Below are positions 7,267 through 12,108 of a stretch of 12,108 bases of DNA, in pieces; position 1 is the first letter of the stretch; each line of letters starts with the position of its first letter. Source of the stretch: Blakeslea trispora (taxonomy: Eukaryota; Mucoromycota; Mucoromycetes; Mucorales; Choanephoraceae); assembly GCA_025331445.1 (NCBI GenBank), contig JAIWNE010000275.1, positions 1 through 12,108 on the forward strand, in the 5' to 3' direction. Below the pieces are notes generated by a model that saw only the letters and a list, made by a program, of their open reading frames with translations, had not been told where the DNA came from and ran no database searches. The translations under genes were made by a program, and so were the position numbers.

Positions 7267-8415
7267 TCAAACAGAATTACTATCAATCGCCCATGTTGGC
7301 AAAGCAGCAAGTGTTTCAGAAGTAATGGTGTGTGATTCCTTCCGAATTCTTGAACCAATCTTGGTGGGTATAAATCGACGGTTTCTGGCTTTTGTGTTGG
7401 CGTTGCGAATTGCATCCAACTCATCAAAAAACTCGTCACACTATTCAAGCAAATTAGTTATTATATTCACAATAGTTTGCTGTAGTCTACTAACCTTTTC
7501 TGTTCTGTATTTTGGAGTCTTTCTTAGTCTTACTTCTTCACCGTCAGCATCTAACTCATCCTCTTGGTCTGAAATCATTTCTGGAACGAGTACTGATGTG
7601 CACTCGCATCCGTTCCATAGTAACTTTGAAGGCGATGCTTGAAATTGCTGTACGTGTTTCTTCTTCTCTTCAAGATCTGTTTATCGAAATATTGTTGTTA
7701 GCGATTGCGAAACTTGAGAACTTGTAATCAAAATATCTTACTTGTGATTTGCGAGTCGCATAACTATTCTTTCTTTGCATTTCTTCTCTAGCTTCTTCTG
7801 GCAAATCCTTCTTCTTTTTTTCGTCACGAAGGCTGTTGAAGCGTTTGCCAAGGACATACTTGACAAAGTTTGCTCTGTCTGTAGAGCTCCAGACTTTATC
7901 ACGAAGAATAATAAAGTACGTGTGATGTACTTCAAAATTGCTGATGATTGTCTTCACTTTTTGTCCATTGTAAGGACCATTGATTAGTGTCTCATCTAGT
8001 CTCCAGCCATCTTCGCCGAGCTGTTCTCTTTCAATATCGATTATAAGACACTAAATAGAAACGATGAGTAAAGCCGAAAGAATAGATTATGAATAGTACT
8101 AACACGGAGTATCTTTAAATCGTCTTTAGTGCCAGGGAATCGAAACTTGGTATTATTGGCAGTCGAGTTGGTAGTAAATTTCTCATTCAAGTCACTCAGC
8201 TGGCGAGATAGCTGGTTGTTCTTGGTCTCGACACTTTGAAGCTGCTGATTGGTGTTAGCAAGGGCTCGCTTCAACTCTTGTACTTCTCTGTTGATGGCCG
8301 TGTTGTTCTGACGAGGAGTGGAGACAGTACCGCTGATGCTGACAGCGTTAGGTATAGGAATGGGAACAGCAACGGCGTTAGTGTTGGTGTTGTTGGAAGT
8401 GGTAGTGTGAAACAT
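7267..8415 (-). pseudogene. Coiled-coil accessory gene of element B, copy B (four exons, one frame break)
   Basis: Exons are 8415-8104 (104 codons), 8050-7742 (103 codons), 7676-7495 (182 nt) and 7440-7267; introns are 53, 65 and 54 nt. The start MFHTTTSNNTN is chosen because the TATA box at 8476-8483 puts transcription start near the earlier ATG (8448). Layout: Thr/Asn-rich head, coiled coil (REVQELKRALANTNQQLQS), a conserved block ending KYVLGKRFNSL-KKKK-TRKSQ, a basic block RRRNTYSNFKHRL, an acidic block SDQEDELD, and a tail ending LPTWAI. Exon 3 is one base short: from about 7597-7605 the frame must change to reach the acidic block, and copy A keeps the frame there. A downstream acceptor (exon from 7665) would keep an open frame but drop the conserved RRR block. 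About 325 residues if unbroken. Function unknown; a DNA-binding transposition partner is plausible. Confidence 0.65.
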
Positions 8416-8475
8416 GTTTAAATTATATAGAAATGATGATAAAGACAATCAACAAAATGAAATCAGGCACAAAGT

Positions 8476-8483
8476 CTTTTATA
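8476..8483 (-). promoter_or_regulatory. TATA box of accessory gene copy B
   Basis: TATAAAAG on the minus strand, 61-68 nt before ATG 8415 and only about 28 nt before the upstream ATG 8448. This argues for 8415 as the real start. The spacing is conserved in copy A. Confidence 0.6.
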
Positions 8484-8640
8484 CTGTCAGCATTAGATAC
8501 TTTGATTTGAATTGATTTGACACAATCGGAATTTGAATGAAACTTGGTTTAAACACCAGGTGGCTCAGGACAAAACATTTAAATCGTTAAAAACCAACTA
8601 AAATTTTTTAGTTTCTTTTTCCTTTCGTTCTTTCTTTAAA

Positions 8641-9209
8641 CTATTTATGAGTGGTTCATGGTATGTATCTATTACTAAAAATAAAAAAGAAAACAATTAT
8701 TAATATGAATTACTGTATAGTATTATCGTGCAAGTACCAAGTTTTCGTTCCTGTTACTTTTCGCAAAAAGGTAAATGATAGAATCTTCTCATTGAAACGA
8801 AGCTAACGCTTTTCTTTTGATAGTCATAACTAGTTACCTTGCACTTCTTAAAGTGTGTGTAAAGAAAGCCCAAATCCTTTAATACTCTCAAATTGTAAGT
8901 AAAGATAAAAAAATAAGATGCAATTGAATAAGCTCGATCTAATTTTGCATTTGATATATTTTGTAGATGTTCTATCTGATGGATTCTTACTGCGAAGGTT
9001 GATGTTTATCATAATGAAAAGGTAAATAATTTCTAACATTTGCGTTTGCAATTGATTCTAATAACCCTTTCTTTTTATTTCACTATAGTTCTTTTTCTTT
9101 TACAAAGATCGTCTAATGGCCTCAAGAAGAGATACAAACTGCTTCTGTCTTATTCTGGTTTTCTGACTGAATAATAAACGTATAGCTCTGAAAACAACGG
9201 TTCTAAAGG
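8641..9209 (+). other. Plus-strand unit of short spliced exons, copy B (40-codon ORF at most)
   Basis: Introns: 8661-8720 (60 nt), 8771-8823 (53 nt, GCTAAC branch site), 8895-8966 (72 nt, TCTAAT), 9022-9088 (67 nt, TTCTAAT and a strong pyrimidine tract), then a donor GTAAGC at 9209. Exons 2 to 5 are 50, 71, 55 and 120 nt. Spliced, ATG 8647 opens a 40-codon frame across three exons (start MSGSCIIVQV, end KKAQIL, stop in exon 3). All frames of exon 3 contain a stop, so three further splice sites would lie behind a stop codon. Position, intron number and exon sizes match copy A at 1061-1580, yet the encoded peptides do not clearly align. It shares a roughly 230-bp divergent promoter with the accessory gene. 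Best read as a spliced non-coding or micro-ORF transcript; transcription is not shown. Confidence 0.5.
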
Positions 9210-9269
9210 TAAGCACAAAATATGAATACTGCAATACCCAAGGCTAGGTAAAGAGGTACAAATGAGTAC

Positions 9270-9640
9270 GGGGACCCAGTATATTGAGCATTGGATTAGC
9301 CAATAATATATGGACACAAATCCTATAGATAGATCGTATATAGTAATAACTGATTATGAATAAACCAATTATATAAAAGAATTTAAAAGAAGCCTTCCGT
9401 AATGTATTTTAACCGAGTACGAAAAGAGTAGTAACGAAAGCATACTAGCCAATAAAGAAAAGCAACAACTGCCAAATAGAGCATACATCTTTAAACTAAG
9501 GTCAAATAGCAAAGGAGTGTAATTAAAAAAATTGTGTAATAATGTAACGTGAGAGATCCTATGGGAGTAAAGGGATATAAAGACCGAAAGAAGTACAAGA
9601 GGTCTCTTTAAGCCAATGGTATCAAGGGTGTTTTAATCAA
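9270..9640 (-). pseudogene. Wrecked hydrophobic minus-strand gene, copy B
   Basis: Homologous to 1655-1939 and 2177-2400 of element A, without the extra 360 bp. Pieces such as ILFAFLI, FTPIGSLTLHYYT, FKDV and FFYIIGLFI can be read in changing frames with several stops. Two of the stops differ from copy A by a single transition (CGA to TGA, TGG to TAG). No product is possible. The flanking 9209-9270 is a conserved non-coding stretch matching 1580-1655. Confidence 0.4.
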
Positions 9641-9665
9641 GAAAGCAAATAAGATCGAAGGATTG

Positions 9666-9872
9666 CCCTTTAACCGACATGCATTATCTGTCAGTTAGAA
9701 GCCTAAAACACCCTTTAACGGGCATAAATTTCCTGTCAGTTAAAAGTCTAAAACACCCTTAACCGACAATTTTTAAGCAGCGAGAAAATTGTCGGCTAAA
9801 GGCCTAATAAACCCTTAAACCGATTAGTCTGTGTTTTGTCTTTTTCTGTCGTTAACCGACAAAGTCGGTTAA
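9666..9872 (+). repeat. Right subterminal repeats of element B (45-bp units and inverted motifs)
   Basis: CCCTTTAACCGACA-type units start at 9666, 9711 and 9756, exactly 45 bp apart, each followed in the first two by CTGTCAGTTA and CTAAAACA. More copies follow: TGTCGGCTAAAGG (9790-9802, inverted), CCCTTAAACCGAT (9812), and TTAACCGAC-AAA-GTCGGTTAA (9852-9872), a 9-bp perfect hairpin. The motif matches the left-end palindrome 2673-2721 and so ties the two ends of B together. Confidence 0.85.
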
Positions 9873-9919
9873 ATATCCCAAACAGGGTTTTCAGATATAA
9901 AACAGACAAGCTTTTACCC

Positions 9920-9934
9920 GTAGTGAACACTACA
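9920..9934. other. Second junction of CACTA termini (element B right end / element C left end)
   Basis: GTAGTG (end of B), AA, then CACTACACC (start of C). The arrangement is the same as at 2641-2656, again with two bases between termini. Confidence 0.65.
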
Positions 9935-10236
9935 CCTAATCCGTGTCGGACGCACGTCGGACACGTGCGGCTAACATGGGCATATTTTTTCAACTTTTGA
10001 TTTTGACTAAAAAAGTTGCTGTTTTTTTGGCAGAAATGTAGATGTATCTTCTAGCCTTCCAAAACTTTTTACAAAATTAAATTTGGATGTATTTTCATAA
10101 AGTTATTACCATTTACATTTCTTTTATCATTTCACTGCTTAAAAAATTTCGCTCTTTGAATTTTTGGCAGTGATTTTTCTCTGCTAAAGATTTTGAAGCA
10201 ACTCGATTTCCTGGATCTCTGGACCTTTGTCAACGG

Positions 10237-10292
10237 CGGAGTTTAAAGTCCTAAATAGGAAGGTTTTGGTTGAAACTCCGACGTCACGTGAC
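10237..10292. repeat. Inverted repeat and GTCACGTGAC palindrome in element C
   Basis: CGGAGTTT (10237-10244) and AAACTCCG (10273-10280) are perfect inverted repeats 28 nt apart, directly followed by the 10-bp palindrome GTCACGTGAC (10283-10292) with an E-box core. This may be a protein-binding site or a subterminal remnant; no gene start is obviously attached. Confidence 0.35.
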
Positions 10293-10556
10293 CCGGTATA
10301 TTTTCAGGTTTGCATCTATTAAACCGACTAATTTTAGGTTTTTGACAACTCGCAATCCCTCCCTTGTGTTTACCTTGAATAAACCCAGATAAAAACCAAA
10401 TATAACGCAATAGAAGACTGTAAAGACTATTGAATTATAAGAGAGATAGACACAAAGAGTAGCGATAAAGTAATTAGGACTTGTTCTTTCAAAAGACAAT
10501 GAAATGTATAATTTAAGAGAAAGAAAATTCATTTTGTTTATTATATTGAAATGCAT
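10284..10556 (-). other. Weak hydrophobic minus-strand frame with a TATA box ahead of it
   Basis: TATAAAGA on the minus strand (10561-10568) lies just before a 90-codon frame with a hydrophobic middle (VYLSYNSIVFTVFYCVIFGF) and a splice-donor-like FK|GTAAAC inside it near 10370. The end of the frame overlaps the GTCACGTGAC palindrome. It could be the first exon of a spliced membrane gene or an accident of AT-rich sequence. The TATA box sits too close to the ATG for a normal leader. Confidence 0.2.
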
Positions 10557-10680
10557 CCGCTCTTTATAGCTTCAGACATTTCTCATTACAACAGTTATTA
10601 CTACAAATTCTACTTCTACAACTAGTTCTAGACAACCAGAGTTTCTAAGAATAGAGATCAAGATTCAATTCAGACAATTA

Positions 10681-10938
10681 CTAACAATTAATGCACTCTT
10701 CAACTTCAGATGAAACGAAGAAACGGACCCTGAGTGTCAAAAATGTCAGAATTAGAACAATAAAATAAAATAAAATTAAATAAGGGACATCAACAGAAAA
10801 AGGAAATAATTCGGATACCGCGACAATAGAAGCTACATCATAGATATCACCATTATTCCAACACCGAGAAACGCAGAAAGGGGCATAGTACCAAAAATAG
10901 ACAACATCCTTAATCATAGATCCAAGAAGTAACAACAA
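10681..10938 (-). other. Weak hydrophobic minus-strand frame
   Basis: An 85-codon frame with one clear transmembrane-like stretch (YLILFYFIVLILTFLTLRV) near its end. No recognised family. It resembles in style the hydrophobic minus-strand frames of elements A and D but I cannot align it to them. Kept as a possible exon only. Confidence 0.22.
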
Positions 10939-10975
10939 GTATAACCTCTAAAACCGCCACTACACCTAACTGGTC

Positions 10976-11175
10976 GTCCATTGCATTAAATTTTTGCAAT
11001 GGACAAGCTGTATTTGTACAACGCCAAGTTGTCCATTGTAGTGAAATGGTCGCACAGTCCTATTGCTGCAATGGACGAGTGCAATGGACGAGCAATCCAA
11101 ATGCGTTTATTGGACAAGCATAATGGATACCTTGTCCATTGCATTAATTTTGTAACAAACATCTTGTCCATTGCA
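10976..11175. repeat. GTCCATTGCA subterminal repeat cluster of element D
   Basis: GTCCATTGCA occurs at 10976, 11134 and 11166; its reverse complement at 10995, 11067 and 11080; a one-base variant (GTCCATTGTA) at 11031. The first two form a hairpin with a 10-bp stem and 9-nt loop. Most copies extend to TTGTCCATTGCA. The irregular spacing and mixed orientation fit transposase-binding subterminal repeats. Confidence 0.85.
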
Positions 11176-11483
11176 TTGGTTGTAGCTTCGCGATTGGTTC
11201 ATTTCTTGAAATCATTTTGTTCAATTGGTCATTTATGATCATTTTACATCAATTCCCTTTGTTTGATTGGCTTTAAATTTGACATTTTATTTAGATGTAC
11301 GTTTATCATTGGATGAAATAGACTTCTTTACACAAATATACTTCTTTATGATTGGACTATATTAGACAGATATACAGGATTAGAGGCTTAAAAAAGTGGC
11401 TTTTTTTTATTGAAAAAACTTTTTTCTACTGAAAATAATAGCTATATTATGGGGGGAAATGCTAGGGGAATCAGGTCAAATAA

Positions 11484-12038
11484 TTAGGGAAAATGGTAGG
11501 CATCGATTACAGGGATAGGCAGAATATTTGGCAGAAAAAGCCTCAAAAGCCTAGCGGAAATGGCTGGGGAGGCTAGAACACTGGCAAAAGCAAGCTGTAA
11601 TTTTGCCACCAGTACAGGTAGAAACCATATAAACAACTGACGAGAGACAACGATAACGGGGTAAAATCCAAGGGCTATAAACAGACAGAAACAATGGCGG
11701 AACAGAGTAAACAAGGAGCCCACATACGAGTGCTAAAGTAATAAAGCGATTAATAAAACTGAAAGAAAAACGAAAGTGATGAGTAACTTACATTAAATCA
11801 GTAAAGAATACTATAAGAATAAGAGCATACAGCCAAACCAAAACGAAGTCTTCCTTAAACGGATCTATAAACAGATTATGAGTTTTTAAATTCTTTAAGT
11901 GTTCATTTAACAACTTACAGTTCAAAAAGAAGAGACTGATGCCTGAGACTTATAAGAAAGGCCAGGTAGAGTATCTAAGAGATAATCGTCAGGACAGTTG
12001 TTTGACATCATATTATATTTTGATTACCTGTAAACCAT
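11484..12038 (-). pseudogene. Spliced minus-strand unit with hydrophobic reading frames, possibly decayed
   Basis: A TATAAAAG box (12094-12101) and a CT-rich leader precede ATG 12038 and well-formed introns: 11975-12027 (53 nt, CTGAC branch site), 11865-11918 (54 nt) and 11733-11791 (59 nt; a nearer acceptor at 11759 would give 33 nt). Exons 2 and 3 are 56 and 73 nt. Exon 3 can be read PFKEDFVLVWLYALILIVFF, and the last exon holds an 80-codon frame of membrane type (CLFIALGFYPVIVV ... LPIPVIDAYHFP). No splice choice I tried gives one uninterrupted frame from the ATG: a TAG at 11733-11735 or a TAA blocks each. The pattern of a CT-rich leader, a tiny exon ending TGGTT..AG and exons of about 55 and 72 nt recalls the spliced units in A and B. 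Function unknown. Confidence 0.35.
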
Positions 12039-12051
12039 TTCAATCAAAAAA

Positions 12052-12080
12052 AAAGAGAGACAGAGGCAGAGGCAGAGAGA
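12052..12080 (+). repeat. Short AG-rich simple repeat
   Basis: Imperfect GAGACAGAGGC units, read as a CT-rich leader on the minus strand between the TATA box and the first ATG of the minus-strand spliced unit. Such pyrimidine tracts also lead the spliced units in elements A and B. Confidence 0.5.
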
Positions 12081-12093
12081 TCAGGTCAAAGGG

Positions 12094-12101
12094 CTTTTAT
12101 A
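12094..12101 (-). promoter_or_regulatory. TATA box of the right-edge minus-strand unit
   Basis: TATAAAAG on the minus strand, 56-63 nt upstream of ATG 12038, the same spacing as the TATA boxes of the transposase and accessory genes. Confidence 0.5.
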
Positions 12102-12108
12102 ACACAAA

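Larger units (their letters stand above)
2650..9925 (+). mobile_element. Element B: complete-looking CACTA/Plavaka-type transposon, about 7.28 kb
   Basis: The left end is CACTACAGGGAAATG; the reverse complement of the right end is CACTACGGGTAAAAG, so the terminal repeats agree apart from small indels. Both ends carry the same subterminal motif CCTTTAACCGAC / GTCGGTTAAAGG (2673-2721 and 9666-9872). Inside are the transposase, a separate ORF resembling a transposase C-terminal domain, a convergent minus-strand accessory gene and a spliced plus-strand unit. The flanking dinucleotides are AC on the left and AA on the right (GAC/AAC as triplets), so a perfect target duplication is not shown. Frame breaks in the transposase and the accessory gene make autonomy doubtful unless the first is bypassed by frameshifting. 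Confidence 0.75.
9928..10957 (+). mobile_element. Element C: left end of a third CACTA-type element (extent uncertain)
   Basis: Starts CACTACACCTAATCC and is followed at once by repeated GTCGGAC (9945-9951, 9956-9962) and a CACGTG palindrome (9962-9967), a subterminal motif unlike A, B or D. No matching GTAGTG end is seen before 10958, where another CACTACACCTAA begins. C is therefore either interrupted by D or lacks its right end. A lone TTAAACCGACTAATTTTAGG (10319-10338) resembles the subterminal motif of B and may be a relic. Confidence 0.45.
10958..12108 (+). mobile_element. Element D: left end of a fourth CACTA-type element, running off the right edge
   Basis: Starts CACTACACCTAACTGG, sharing its first 12 bases with element C. 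It is followed by six exact and one variant copies of GTCCATTGCA in both orientations (10976-11175), its own subterminal motif. No right end is seen in the window. Possibly inserted into C. The 300 bp from 11176 to 11483 hold nothing I recognise. Confidence 0.5.

Noticed and set aside
7325..7727. Plus-strand frames of 105 and 71 codons opposite the accessory gene.
   Set aside because: The minus strand has matching exons, splice sites and a homologue at 1-823; the plus frames have no such support.
8041..8448. Accessory gene starting at ATG 8448.
   Set aside because: The TATA box at 8476-8483 places transcription start near 8448, and the extra eleven residues have no counterpart in copy A. ATG 8415 is preferred.
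1..9650. Homologous blocks 1-2360 and 7267-9650 flanking the transposase as long terminal repeats of a retroelement.
   Set aside because: The blocks contain a multi-exon gene with introns, are strongly diverged, lack TG...CA ends and reverse transcriptase or integrase, and sit inside CACTA-type termini. They are the matching halves of two related DNA transposons.
2650..9925. A clean target-site duplication for element B.
   Set aside because: Flanks are AC/AA (or GAC/AAC), not identical; I do not claim a duplication.
10958..11043. An 86-bp mini-element from CACTACACC to TTGTAGTG.
   Set aside because: The inner sequences of the two ends do not match beyond CACTACA, the flanks (GC and AA) give no target duplication, and the repeat cluster continues past 11043.
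10976..11175. CRISPR-like array made of GTCCATTGCA repeats.
   Set aside because: Repeats are 10-12 bp, occur in both orientations, are unevenly spaced and lie next to a CACTA terminus in a eukaryotic genome.

Overview
This window looks like a nest of DNA transposons in an AT-rich fungal genome, most likely an early-diverging fungus of the Mucoromycota type. Evidence for a fungus: GT-AG introns of about 53-75 nt with CTAAC/CTAAT branch sites, TATAAAAG boxes about 60 nt upstream of start codons, AATAAA signals after genes, and a CACTA-superfamily (Plavaka/Tnp2-like) transposase. I recognise no host housekeeping gene, rRNA, tRNA or CRISPR array. The taxonomic call is inference.

The layout is set by CACTA-type termini. 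Element A (1 to 2647) is the right part of an element cut by the left window edge: a decayed minus-strand accessory gene (1-823), a plus-strand unit of short spliced exons (about 1061-1580), minus-strand hydrophobic reading frames (1655-2400), a 57-bp tandem subterminal repeat, a 19-bp hairpin and a TGTAGTG end. Two bases later element B (2650-9925, about 7.28 kb) starts with CACTACAGGG and ends with CCCGTAGTG. It carries a four-exon plus-strand transposase (3483-5853), a second plus-strand ORF resembling the C-terminal domain of such transposases (6466-7209), a convergent minus-strand accessory gene (7267-8415), the same plus-strand spliced unit (8641-9209), a wrecked hydrophobic frame (9270-9640) and 45-bp subterminal repeats. 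Two bases after B, a third terminus CACTACACCTAA (9928) opens element C. A fourth (10958) with the same first 12 bases opens element D, which has its own subterminal repeat (GTCCATTGCA). The far right holds a minus-strand TATA box and spliced, hydrophobic exons.

A and B are diverged relatives in the same orientation. Their right halves share gene order, intron positions and promoter spacing, but their terminal repeats differ completely. In B the transposase would excise and insert the element, the C-terminal-domain ORF looks like a piece that relatives carry fused to the transposase, and the coiled-coil, basic accessory protein could act as a partner. These roles are inferred.

Main points of interest: (1) the transposase is split into two frames exactly at an in-phase A AAA AAC slippery heptamer; (2) three elements are joined end to end by near-palindromic TGTAGTG-NN-CACTACA junctions; (3) a spliced transcript unit with no conserved ORF but matching exon-intron layout in A and B, with a possible third relative at the right edge.
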